Source: Anticarsia gemmatalis (taxonomy: Eukaryota; Arthropoda; Insecta; Lepidoptera; Erebidae). From it: DNA of 64,000 nt. The stretch is taken from the NCBI RefSeq assembly GCF_050436995.1, contig NC_134766.1, positions 2,046,001 to 2,110,000 of the forward strand, given 5' to 3'. Of this stretch, positions 47,304 through 58,899 are shown one piece after another. Within the stretch, counting starts at the first letter, position 1; each line of letters opens with the position of its first letter. Position numbers and translations under genes: made by a program. A model generated the notes under the pieces. It did not search any database and was not told the DNA's origin. It was given only the letters and a program-made list of their open reading frames with translations.

Positions 47304-47709
47304 TTCAATATCTTCGTGTGTAGTCTTTCAGCAGGTATTAATGCGTTAACTTTAGTTAGTACTTCTTTCCAAACCGGGGTGTCATCGCCAGGGAGATATG
47401 TTAAACCTAGGGGATATTATATACAGTAATTCAAATTGTATAGAGCTAGTTCTTGCAATTATTGTCACTGAAAATGACTAGAATAATATTATGTGCACAC
47501 GGCATTTTCTAACGTTGTTCCATCAAATGAATCGCTTTATTTCTTCAGACACAAAATAATAGTCACTCAAGTTTTCTTTTTGAATTATAATTGCGAGCCT
47601 TCAAAATCTGGCACAGTGGCAGTAGCGTATTGACTACCATAGCTACTCTTCATCTAGACTGCAACATCTTTCAAGTATCAATCAGACATGTTATCTTTGT
47701 TGACATATA

Positions 47710-47919
47710 TAAGGTCGGGGAAAAAGTCTTTTCGCATTATAGTATGTATGAACTTGTAATAAAATCTTTTTTTTACACAAAAAAGCTCGATATTTGAGTA
47801 CCTCACGAGCTCACTGTAACCTAATGAACCGTGTACTCATTTGTGATTCTTGAAGCCAAAGAGATTTTATTGCAAGTTCATACTTACTATAATGCGAAAA
47901 GACTTTTTCCCAGAGCTAA
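47710..47919. mobile_element. Mariner-type MITE copy 3 (gene D 3' UTR or flank)
   Basis: taaggtcggggaaaaagtctt ... gactttttcccagagctaa with TA flanks and both attatagtatg-type subterminal repeats. Longest of the three copies. Confidence 0.75.
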
Positions 47920-48040
47920 TACTTAATTATTTGTTCCCAGTTTATTCCGAGTGCGGGGAATAGAGTGAAAGCTGTGAAGAACCGTGGTTGGCTTGAGATG
48001 AGTGTGGACCGGTCTACATGTTCCGTCAACTATGTATTGG

Positions 48041-48046
48041 AATAAA
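48041..48046 (+). terminator. Candidate poly(A) signal of gene D
   Basis: AATAAA, 738 bp after the stop of gene D; I found no earlier canonical signal. If used, the 3' UTR contains the mariner MITE at 47710. Confidence 0.4.
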
Positions 48047-48836
48047 TGTTTGCAACAAATACAGGTTTTTATTCCATTTACTAATTAATAAAGCAATATG
48101 TAAGAGGTTTATATGTAGCACAAATTAAATTATTATAGATATAACTGCCATCGGAGTACTCGTTCAATATTAATCCTGTGAGGCTCAAAGCCTTTTCTAA
48201 GTTATGCACTTATAAAATCGTTATCACTAGCTTTGACTGTGAAGGAAACCATCGCACGGAAACACTTGGAGCTTAAGGGTCCTTTGATATAGTCTTAAAA
48301 GAATTGTGCAAGACTATAGACTCGGATTCTCACTCGTTCAGTGTCATTAAAGTTTGAAAGGTCGTTTTTATGTGATATTTTTGTTTATGTACAATGACAT
48401 AATATGAACAATTAATTTGTGGTTTTACGAAGTTACCTGCCTGCCAAATTTTTCGCAATGCGCCTTATTTTGTCAAACCCCTTACTAAGAAATACCAAAT
48501 ACTTGTACCAAATATTTAAAACTTAAAAACATCGAGCACTGAAACACTCGACCAGGAAGCTAAATTGTATCCTCCCTCAGGGATGGAGTGAAATACAACC
48601 AGCTGGTTTAACTGTACTTGTATTTTATTGGCGTTCCTGTGCGATAGTGACGGTGCGGCAACTTATGCTTGAACCACTTTGTAGGTAAATGTAGAATTTA
48701 TTTATGGGGCTTGAATTCGATTTGGAACTAAAGTTATGAACGCACAATGCTATAATCTTGATATAAGTGGCTGGTTGTCTATAAGACATTTTGAATAAGG
48801 CTATGGCACTCAAATATGAAGTCCTACCCCCGGTTT

Positions 48837-48943
48837 CTGAGGTACATTTAGCGGTTGTTTATCTATGCAAAAGCATTTTTTTATATGAGTTTAAAAGCTA
48901 TCGAATAGATAAACTGCCGCTAAATGTACTCAGGAACTGAGGG
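48837..48943. mobile_element. Foldback MITE copy 2
   Basis: cccccggtttctgaggtacatttagcgg is mirrored by ccgctaaatgtactcaggaactgaggg; same family as at 14294. Confidence 0.7.
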
Positions 48944-50831
48944 TTGGATACGTTGACGTCTAATCACTGCGTTTTTGCAGCAGCCGGTCTATTTACCATC
49001 TAGTTAGCTAGATCGTTAGCCTAGCTAGGCAAGGCTATATTAAATATAGTTATACAATAAGGCTATTCATAAAAGAATATCTGTTAAAGCGTTAAGAACT
49101 TTATAATTTGTTTTCTTCTAGTATTTCCCTCTTCTATTCCCTCTATTAGATATCTTATCACAGGTGTATAACACGCTTAACGCACTTACAGCTAATGTGT
49201 ACGCGAGCTTATACCATCTTCCACAGAGTAAAATAACTCGCAGCACTTCCGAGCGTATACGCCACAGTGTAAAATAAGTGCAGTTATACCTCGCCCCGGT
49301 GCGGCAGCAATATGCTTTTCTCGCGCTATTGAATTAATTCTTTAGCTGTGGTCTAAGCGATAAGATGAAGCGAGTTTTTATCGGTTGTGGTCTGGAAAAG
49401 GTAGATGGTTTCTTTTATCCTTCGTCAATGAGTGAAAATACTGCTGTCGAAGTAGCAATAGATACATTAATATTAAGGCGTTTTTCCCTATTTAATATCA
49501 ATTCCAATTTAATTTTAATTCCAATATCCACAGAAACAGAAAAAAATGGTGTTTGTATGATTGTGAAGTAAGACAATTTATTGTCCCCTAAAATGTGTTT
49601 AACATTTTGTTTTGTTTTTTCATTTGCTATTTTAAAAAGTCATTCTCACAGTGATTAAATATCTTTAAATGCTTTATTAGGAGTCCAAGTCGACGACGAT
49701 CTTTGCTGTTTTCTTGAAAGTGGGTTAAAAATTATATTTAAATATCCGCTATCGCTTGTAGTTTGTACTCTCGTGCTACTTATGTTGAATGAATCGAGTG
49801 ACATAACGCGTAAAGAGGTCAAGATTAAATTAAAATGTTACGTAGTTCAGGACTTGAGTCCTTGTGCGGCAAGGATTTGAAGGTCTGTAGTTTTAACACA
49901 GCTTTGTTTGGACTTTATATAAGCTGACAATGAGTGAGGAAATGTACAAATGGTGATATTTCATGTAAAGAGTAGGGTTCAAATTATGAAGTTTCTGACT
50001 TTTCTAAGTGACCAGCCGGCTTCGCTTGCCTATAATTTGTTAAAATTGGGTCTTCAATAAAGACCTGATTAAGCGATTAAGTCATGAAAACTTGCGCTTT
50101 TATGAAATAAAAAAAAAAGAAAATCACTATGCCTTTTTAAAAAATAAAATGCCTATCCTTCTCTTACAGTTTTGTAAGGACGGCAATGTCTTCAACTTAT
50201 ACATGGCCAATGCAAAGGGGAGCCTATTTTCTCAGAATATAAGAAAATCTACTCAGCAGCAGGACAGTACTTAATAGGTTTAAAACAATAGGTTTGTAAA
50301 ATGTTAAGTTGTATAGTTGTTGTGTGAACATAAATTTGATTTAGACTTTTATAAATTTCTCATCTTCAAACATAATATTACATTTTTCTTCAAAAACGAA
50401 TATAACACGAAAATAATATTACAAAATAAACTACCCAAGACATTTACAGTCCAATCTGATTCAATTCAATATGACGGCACATAAAATTGTCCATAAAATG
50501 TTTAAGTCAAGTAATATTGTGAGAATATTTCATATTCAAAGCTTTCCGAGCTAGTTTATAGTGAGCAAGGGAATACGGTGTTTGATTGAATGCGTATCTT
50601 GAACTGTAGATGCGTCGAATAACTTTGTGTGTGTGAATATACTGTTGATGGATATTAGAAGAAGGCATTATGTGTGTCCTGGCTGGTGCGTAAAATTTTA
50701 CAAATTGTAGCATATTTTATGCAGATTTTTTTATTGCGGTGTTATTTATAGTACGAAATTTTGACATAACTACAAAATAGGAAATATTGGGTCTCCGAAG
50801 TATATTTTACATGAAGAAAATGCTCTGCTTT
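48944..50831. other. Gene-free stretch
   Basis: No exon or repeat with clear borders. A GC-richer block at 49150-49330 (two 'gtaaaataa-tcgcag' style repeats) is unassigned. Confidence 0.4.
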
Positions 50832-51000
50832 TATGGCGTGTATGGTAGTGTATCTGACAGCTAGCCATGTGGTCTTGGGTTTGATTCGTGGGTCGGACAA
50901 AGTGTTAGTATTTCTCAATAGTAGCCCGGAGTTTGGTAACGTGCCAAATAAATAGCTAAATGCTCACCCCCTATTACATGGGAGATATCAGACATGATAA
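50832..51000 (+). mobile_element. SINE, family 3
   Basis: tggcgtgtatggtagtgtatc ... gtcttgggtttgattcgtggg (worn B box) ... ctcaatagtagcccggagtttggtaacg. Confidence 0.55.
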
Positions 51001-51019
51001 TATTATGTTTGTGATAATA

Positions 51020-51248
51020 TGATTTATGATCTGTGGGTTAAGCAAACCTTGGCGCGGTCATTCCATAGATGGGTGACCGCATAGTGGTATTTGAACAGGG
51101 CGTCTCCGTGCTTCAGAGGGCACGTAAAAAGTCGGGCCCAGGTGTTGTCAATTAAGATAACAGTCGTTAAGCCACGTCAAAGGCCTTTGGGCGGCTTGTA
51201 CAACTTTGACACTAGGTTGACCACTAACCATACGATAAGAAGAAGAAG
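51020..51248 (+). mobile_element. 5S rRNA-derived SINE
   Basis: gtgggttaagca, ttggcgcggtcatt and catagatgggtgaccgc follow the internal promoter order of 5S rRNA. The 3' body (gccacgtcaaaggcctttggg ... taaccatacgataagaagaag) matches the copies at 3162, 7490, 32095 and 55680. Confidence 0.65.
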
Positions 51249-52089
51249 ATTATGTTTGTATGTATTTAAAGAAAATGGTTTAAATTTAAACCTGTAATTA
51301 AAAAACAGAAAACGTAACTGTTGTTTTCTAGCCCAATTTCAATCTCATTCTTATTCCCCATTGACCTAAATAACAGTTTTTACAAAACAACAGGAATACA
51401 AATGAATTATTCATCATGTTATAGTTTTGACAAGTGATAAAATCACCCCACTTCATAGCATTATGACAGAAAACGTACACATATAAACCAGTCGTTGTTT
51501 TGAAAATAATTCGTAAGGTTTTTTTTAACATTGTTATTGTCAAATCAATAACAGAAATGTGTATATTTTAATGTCTAGTCTCAAACTTCGGATTTGAATT
51601 CTAATACAATTTATTAATAATTAATACAAAAAGTGAAAGGAGTTAATACTAGCATACATTTTATCGAGCCTTGTTTCCCATCGGAGAAAGCAGAGACTAA
51701 GTAATTCTATTCTGATATAGTTATGTATGATCTTTTTAACTGTATTTTTGTGAACCCCAAAATGCCTAAAAATCGCATACAATTAGGCAATTCCACATGA
51801 AAAAGAGAGTTTTGAAAAAGTCATAAAATGTCACTTTAGGCCCACTTTTAGACAAAGAAGTCACAGAATTTCCAAAACATCATCATACACGAATGTAAAC
51901 TTAGAAAATTAAATTCTACACTTAGGTTTTTACTTAACAAATTCTCTTTGGTACAGAATTATGCATGTCTGCATAAACCCGTCCCTGGAGTAACGTTTAT
52001 TAAAGAAAAACATCTGCACTCGCACCTGACTGTGAGATCTCTAATATCAACCGAGTGGTTTTTACAACGAACTGTAACTAAAAATTTGC
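51249..52089. other. Gene-free AT-rich stretch
   Basis: Nothing assignable. Confidence 0.4.
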
Positions 52090-52243
52090 CCTCTTATTCA
52101 TAAACACACTATAAACCAATTTTAGTTAAAAAAACTACTATAATATGTTATCCCTTTTTGGAAAGGAGTGAAAGAAACAAAACTATTTATAAATAGTTTT
52201 GTTAGCCTTTCATAACTTCATATATTTTTGATGAATAAGAGGG
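52090..52243. mobile_element. MITE with CCCTCTTATTCAT ends
   Basis: CCCTCTTATTCAT at 52090 and ATGAATAAGAGGG ending at 52243, with a further palindrome (caaaactatttataaatagttttg, about 52180-52203) inside. Confidence 0.6.
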
Positions 52244-55164
52244 TTAGTTTAATTTCATTTAGTAACTTAGACAAGTAAATCATAACTTTGTTAACAAGAG
52301 TTTCGTGACCAGCAATGGTTTATGTATGTATATAAGCTAGTGTTTGCGATTATGGGTCACAAAGTCCAGGGTTTGGTTCTTATAACAAAACGATGTCACA
52401 ATAAGAGCTGTAAAAAATGTTCTCTTTGCATTTTGCTGTTTACATTTTTACCGTTAGTCGAGAAAACATGGCACGTCTTATAAAAAACTTCGCTTTTTTT
52501 AATTGAAACGAGACATTGTCTTACTGCGAAAGTTGACTTTTTAAAACAAATTTATTGAAAACCAATTCCCATCATCTTTAATAGATACTTCAAAAGGGTA
52601 GGATGTTTGTAATAGCCTAAGTAATAGCTAAAACTATTATTCAACCCTTCGATAATCGATTAATGTGGCAATCGAACTAAAACTAGGGCTAATCTATTGA
52701 ACAGTGAACATTACTATTAAATTTTATGGGTTTTAAATTCATCTGTTGACATACGCACCTGTGTTCAATTTTTATTGCGTTGCCTAACTACTGCATTTTT
52801 ATTACATGTTTAAATGATTGACGTAGTCTAAACATCTCTGTCTTTGTCATAATCTTTTCGCAGGTTTCACTGATCGAACTATCCATCGTACCTAAGTGTA
52901 CTATCGATATTATTTGTCATGAAAAATTGCTAAATCCATTTTAATTATTCCACTAACTATATTAAGTTTGCAAAGAAAAGCTTGTTTTCCTCGAAGTCGT
53001 CGTTATTCTTTTAACTACAGTCCACAAAACGAGACCCTCTACAAGAGGTCAAATTAAGTTATATAAACTTACCCTCAGTTACACTTCGGTGTAACAAGCG
53101 TCCTCCTTATCGAAGACAAGAGTACTGACGTATGAAGGAGGCAGCAAAAATTGCATTTTCTTTTACCCCCACCCTTACACCCTTCGGGGCGATCGAGGTG
53201 AATGGGGTGTAAATAAGGTGTATCACTTGAACACGTTCCATGTCCGATAAACAAATAAAACTGTGTATTTGTGTGATTGATACAGAGATATTAAATATTC
53301 TAAATACGACGATGATTATACTCAAAAACTAGTAAACAATTAACCTGAAATAGTTTTTCATTACAATACACTAAAAGCCTCATGTTGACCCGCGCAACAC
53401 GACACACATGGTTACCACTGCAGGAGCTACTTATAAGATAATTTTGGAAAAAATATATGACTGTCACTAATTTTAATGATTAAACTGATAAAGGGATTGA
53501 AATAATAAAATTTATCATGAAAGAAGTCGAAGACTTGGAATTTAAAATGAGCTAATTGTGATTTACAAATCAACCCCTAAGGGGATGAAATGGGGGATAA
53601 AACGGATAGCTAATAGTAAATAAAACTATGTATATAAATAACGCAAATCTCATGAATATTATTATTGCATGTTATATGTAAATGCAATACAATAGTAATC
53701 GAATAATTTAGATATAAATTAAACATATGTAATTATTATGTAAATGTTCGCTGTTGGCCGCAACATTGACCTAATAATGGGGTACATTGTGACATGTTGT
53801 AAGGGTTGGGTTACATGAAACAATTTTCTCTAATTTCTGCCTAAAGATTGGCAAAAAATTTTTTGCAATGTATCTACAAAGATGTTAGTGCTCTTTAATA
53901 CTACAATAAAATATTATAAATTAAGAATTGCGAACAACAACATTATTTTTACTAATTGACAATAATAGTCATCTGACTAACGAATAACTCGGCGTTTTGG
54001 TAGGAGCTCATAGGGGAAAAAAATAGGTAAGTAATAGTAGTAATATGGGTATTAAATGCATTCTAACTTTATGAATTGTCCAGTAAAACCATTACATTAC
54101 AGATCTAATTGCTATTGGTACAGTTTTTTTTCTTTCTGACATCCTACTTTATTGGTTCTTTGTAAAATTCACAGAATAAATTAAAAAAAAATGTTTTTCA
54201 CCGGTCAATTTTGTAACTATAATTTACATACTTACTTATAAGACAGGTCGTTAACTCAAGTCTATCTCTTACACGATAAGACCTAGACTTTTATAGTGAG
54301 GAAATAAAAGTGGAACAATATGTGTTAAGTCGTTAACTTAAACTGTTACTACTGAATGTGCAGTTAATCTTTATTGATGGATTTTTATTGAGAATGAAGT
54401 TACCACTGTTTGTTACCTCGAGTAGGAACAACACGGGGGTTACCACGTATCTCAGTTGAAAACTATTTTTAAACTTTACAACAATCGACTGCTGGCCACC
54501 GGCTAGCTATCGAATTATTTTGTATAAAATTTTTATTAGCGCCTCTAGTGGGTGCCATAGGAACTTGTTTTATCCATAAAACTAAATCCCGCCAAAACTA
54601 AAGCCCCTAAAACTAAAGCCACCGTCAGCTACTTAGTCTGTGAGTCACTGATACTCTAACGACTGAGTTTTCTGCACGGTTCGCGAAGGTACGAAAAGGT
54701 TCTTTCAATTCAAGGCTCTCCCAAGTTCTTCCACTATAGCTAGGCGTAGTGTGGTCACAATTTTTTAGAAGTTAGTAAACCTGTTATTTTTTTAAATTCG
54801 TAGTTTTCTAATAGTTGTTTTATTTTAATATGACCTTTTAAATGGTGTCGAACTAATGTTGTAAGTGCTATTTTTTTTCAGGAAAGTCAATGTTTCAATT
54901 TCTGTTACTTTTTAATCCGATGCTTTCATACTTTATAACCTCAAATAATATAAAAGGTATTTTTTCGTATTGTTTATTAAACCTGAAAATTTTATTGTTT
55001 ACTTTAATGCCATAAGATTTCCAACGTATACATAATATTTACCTTAAATAGACCTTTATTGTCTACAAAATAGCATTTCATCGATTTTATTAACCAATAA
55101 ACTACAAACATGAAATCAAACTAACAATAAAACATTTTACTACTAACTCATCTCCATATAAACC
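52244..55164. other. Gene-free stretch
   Basis: AT-rich. Holds a fragment of the TATCACG MITE (54440-54465) running into a truncated CGCGATTCTC-family piece (54475-54570). The frame at 53107-53325 (-) is not convincing. Confidence 0.4.
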
Positions 55165-55218
55165 TGACCTTAAAGGTCAAACATTAGTTGCAAGGTCAAA
55201 GGTCAGTCGGTTTGACCT
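55165..55218. promoter_or_regulatory. Cluster of nuclear-receptor half-sites with a DR1
   Basis: TGACCT 55165-55170, AGGTCA 55174-55179, AGGTCA-A-AGGTCA 55193-55205 (direct repeat, spacing 1) and TGACCT 55213-55218: five half-sites in 54 bp. DR1 is a known binding arrangement for HNF4/USP-type receptors. No gene is identified nearby, so function is inference. Confidence 0.35.
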
Positions 55219-55393
55219 CAAAATGTTTAATCACTCGACTAATATTTATAGCTCAATTGTACTCTGATTAGTTTTGTTTACTGTTGAATAATGGAACGAG
55301 TCTCAAAATAAAGTAACGCATATTTGTGATACGTAACTCAAATTTGTATGCGGTGACTAATTATGGAATCTCTGTTTCGACTCTTATGTTGGA

Positions 55394-55643
55394 CTAGCTG
55401 ACCCGCGCAACTTCGCTTGCGTCACATAAGAGAGAATGGATCATAATTTTCCCCGTTTTTGTAACATTTTTTACTGGTACTCTGCTCCTATTGGTCGTAG
55501 CGTGATGATATATAGCCTATAGCCTTCCTCGATAAATGGGCTATCTAACAGTGAAAGAATTTTACAAATTGGACCAGTAGTTCCTGAGATTAGCGCGTTC
55601 AAACAAATAAACAACCTCTTCAGCTTTATAATATTAGTATAGG
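55394..55643 (-). mobile_element. Non-autonomous Helitron, family A
   Basis: Reversed: A|ctagctgacccgcgcaactt ... ttataatattagtatagg, with the last bases worn at the 5' end. Confidence 0.8.
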
Positions 55644-55679
55644 TTTAGTATTTTGGGGATTTCGGTTTATACTATTATA

Positions 55680-55747
55680 TCCTTCTTCTTCCTATCGTAT
55701 GGTTAGTGGTCAACCTAGTGTCAAAGTTGATCAAGCCGCCCGAAGGC
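55680..55747 (-). repeat. 5S-derived SINE 3' fragment
   Basis: cttcttcttcctatcgtatggttagtggtcaacctagtgtcaaagttgatcaagccgcccgaaggc. Confidence 0.55.
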
Positions 55748-55861
55748 ACTATTATATTTTTATGTATGTTACATTACGCTTATTTAAAGTGTTAAATTTA
55801 TTCACATTTTATGTAATAGGGGGCGAACACATTTACATATGACTTAATTCTAGACTTAATA

Positions 55862-56074
55862 TACACTTACATAAGAATTGTTCTTATGTCGCGGGGCCTT
55901 TTACAAACATACAAACAACGGACAAGAAGTACAACCAGACCCGAAACATCTACTTGTGAGTCGCACAATTAAATGTCCCACACGGGACAATCGAACAAAT
56001 CGAACGCACGACCTCTCGACGAAATGGTAGTGGCAAGGCGACCACCTTTAACCACTGCGCCACGGAGGCCGTCA
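55862..56074 (-). mobile_element. tRNA-derived SINE, family 2
   Basis: Reversed: cataagaattgttcttatgtcgcgggg ... cgaacgcacgacctctcgacg ... taaccactgcgccacgga. B box disturbed by a short duplication (cgaacaaatcgaacg). Confidence 0.7.
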
Positions 56075-56214
56075 AATATCGTGTAATAGTACCTACTATG
56101 TTTGATGGGACAATCGACCTTTTGACTAAAGAATCAACAACTAATATATTGCGGTTGGAATAGGCATGTGTGCAGTATGTGCATATAAATTATTCTACAC
56201 ATTAAACTTATCGT

Positions 56215-56380
56215 TGCGCAATGTATACCAGATTCAATTCCTGTTCAAGACAGTCCTTTGTGTGACTCACAAACAATTACTTGGACTCCGGTTACAATTT
56301 GCGTTTGTAATTTGTATGTTTGTGCGACAAAGGAATTATTACTAATGCTTTACAGTATAATGCTTGCAAGTTGCAGCGGA
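56215..56380 (+). repeat. Decayed family-2 SINE, forward
   Basis: accagattcaattcctgttc (worn B box), then a body matching the reverse of the copy at 63525 (tttgtatgtttgtgcgac-aagg). The 71-codon frame over it is a by-product. Confidence 0.35.
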
Positions 56381-57882
56381 CTGTGGTATGACTGGATTAT
56401 AGTAACTGTAAGCTCTAAACATACGGTGAATGGTTGTCGTACAAAAACGTACAATGAAATGGAAAGTCGTTAACAGTAGTCAGAAGCTTGAAAGTCTGGC
56501 AACCAGTCTTACCGAAGGGTATCGTGTTTCAAACCAGGCAACTGGATTGTGGAGGTTTGATAGACAGTCGCTTAATGTAAATTACTGGTAACCAGCTGTA
56601 TCGGTGAGACTTTAAGTCGACTCGACCATAGTTGGAAGAAAAGAAGTGTTATGTGTGAAGTACGCCTAACACTGAGACTGCTCATGGGCGGACTGTGCTC
56701 ACTGTTTGAATCAAATACCGAAAATTTCCGCTTTTTGTGAAACGCGCTGTCTCTCTGTGCTCTTTATTTAACAAGATATCAAACCCACCAATATTGTCAT
56801 CAATCCAATGGTTTTCGTATATTTTATATAGATTATTAATCAAGAAATTTTTGAGAGAACTAATTTATGTCACACAAGTTCAATAGTAAAGAAGGCAATA
56901 CGATACGTATAAGATATCATAATAATGGCTATTTCCTAAAACTAAATTGTAGGTTTATAATTGGCTATCGTGACAGAAACTTGGTGCTAACAAAGTAATC
57001 CACCGGACCGTTAACTGTTGATGAGGGCCGATGCGATACGAACTAGAACCGAACGAAGCTTTGAATTGACGACCAATAACTATGTTGCGGGTTTGACCAA
57101 TTATACGAGGAACGGATTTTGATCTGTGATGACCAGAGTTTGATTGTGAAAGGGATATTAGAATAACTTGGGATAAAGGCAAAGTTGTAGGAATTAGGCG
57201 TACTATCTACATTTGTAGTAATTTTTGAAAAAAAAAGACAATTCTAATGTTAGTTGTAGGAACTATTAGTACTTTATATTATAGTAGTAGTAATTTAAAA
57301 AAAATCTAATCTAATTTGGAATGCTATTATAGTTAAATTATTGGATTGATCATAATGAAATTTTGTCTGGCGGAATATGTTCTTGGAAATTATAGACCAA
57401 GTGTTAGTCTACAGTAAAATCTTGACTGAGATAGACTGTGTTTTCATAAAATACACAAAAATAATAGATTAATGGTTAATATCCTAAATACACTACTCGT
57501 TCTTTTTAACCTTTGGTTTATTGTAATAAATTAAAATATTAAAAGTTTAATAAGGCAACAAATCTATTAAGCTCACACTAACTATAATTTAATCATGTGA
57601 CACGAACCTCAAGCACCTTCTAAAATGAGTTTACAACATACCTCTCCTGCTCACCCTAAAAAGGGATAACAGTCGTGAACCATATAAACACATTGTTGAG
57701 ACTGTCATAAACCAGTCACTGTAATAAACTCTACGAACTTTTACTGCTACGACGTAGCAGTCTACGGCGTAGATGGTCTACGTGTAGGTTTAAGATTTTA
57801 ATGGTTGAATGTTGAGGTTGTCAGGGGACATTTTGTATTGTGATAATCTTTGTAAATAAACAAGATTGAAAATATTCAACAG
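56381..57882. other. Gene-free stretch with one coding-like frame
   Basis: No gene assigned. The minus frame 56955-57182 is mentioned in the findings. A short palindrome, tgctacgacgtagca, lies near 57750. Confidence 0.35.
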
Positions 57883-58005
57883 TACCGCGATTCTCTACCA
57901 CTATCGACTGCCAACAACCGGCAAGCCATCTAAAATTTTTGTATGACAATCGGTTTAGCGCCTCTAACGGGCGTCGTAGAAACTATTTAAGCAGTACATT
58001 TTCAA
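57883..58005 (+). repeat. MITE of the CGCGATTCTCTACCAC family
   Basis: gtaccgcgattctctaccactatcgactgcc ... caaccggcaagccatc ... gcctctaacgggcgtcgtagaaactattt. Confidence 0.6.
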
Positions 58006-58374
58006 ATTCAAATGCAAAATATCCTTTGTTTCTTAAACCTGAAACGGTCATACTTATATTTTTTTTTTTTAGTTTTTACATACATACATAGCATGGCAGA
58101 TGAAAATTGCACTAACACGTTGCTTCAATTTTAAAAAAGTAACCAAACTCTATGATTCAAGTTTGCTTTGTCACTTTGGTCTCACGAACACTACTATTTG
58201 GCCATCAAATAAGCTCGCAATTCGTGTAAAATATATATCTCTGAAATGAAATTCGACCCCGAGCCAAAGTAAATTAGTCGACCTTCATTCTAATTTACCT
58301 AGAAATCAGACCCTTATATAAAAAGGTTGGACCTCATAGACGTTTCAGTCACCTAGTTCCTATATCTATACTAA

Positions 58375-58891
58375 TATTATAAAATTGTAGAGTTTGTTTG
58401 TTAGAACGCGCTAATCTCAGGAACTTCTGGTGCGAATTAATTCATTAACTGTTGGATAGTTTATTTATTGAGGAAGGCTATAGGCTATATAACTGCACGT
58501 TTGGCGCAGTGGTTTAAGCGGTCACCTCGCCGCAACAACCGTAACGCCGCGTGTGGTGGGTTCGAATCCCACCCGGGACAAATCTTTGTGTGATGAGCAC
58601 GAGTATTTGTTCTGAGCCTGGATGTCAATTTATCTATATAAGTATGTATTTAGAAATATATAAGTATGTTTATCAGTTATTTGGTTACCATAGTACAGGC
58701 TCTGCTTAGTTTGGAATCAAATGACCGTGTGTGAGTTGTCCAATGATATTTATTTATTATTTATTTATTTATTATTTATATAACGCTACGACCAATAGGA
58801 GCAGAGTACCAGTGAAAAATGTTACAAAAATGGGAAAATGATGACCCATTCTCTCTTATGTGACGCAAGCGAAGTTGTGCGGGTCAGCTAG
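58375..58891 (+). mobile_element. Family-A Helitron split by a SINE
   Basis: The 5' part starts at 58375 (A|TCTATACTAATATTATAAAA). The 3' part resumes at about 58777 with acgctacgaccaataggagc and ends gtgcgggtcagctag|T at 58891. Confidence 0.85.
58494..58776 (+). mobile_element. tRNA-derived SINE, family 1, nested in the Helitron
   Basis: Full-length copy (tgcacgtttggcgcagtggt ... ATTT tail) flanked by TATATAAC at 58486-58493 and 58777-58784. The last bases, AAC, precede other copies too, so the true target duplication may be slightly shorter. Confidence 0.85.
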
Positions 58892-58899
58892 TCTATTAT

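Noticed and set aside
49365..49571. 68-codon ORF starting MKRVFIGCG
   Set aside because: No splice sites, conservation cue or domain; length is expected by chance.
53107..53325. 72-codon minus-strand ORF
   Set aside because: No domain or splice context; unsupported.
15950..58570. tRNA genes at the gtgggttcgaatcccacc sites (15950, 18080, 41330, 58500)
   Set aside because: All four have the same A/B boxes followed by a common non-tRNA body and ATTT tail, the mark of a SINE and not of tRNA genes.
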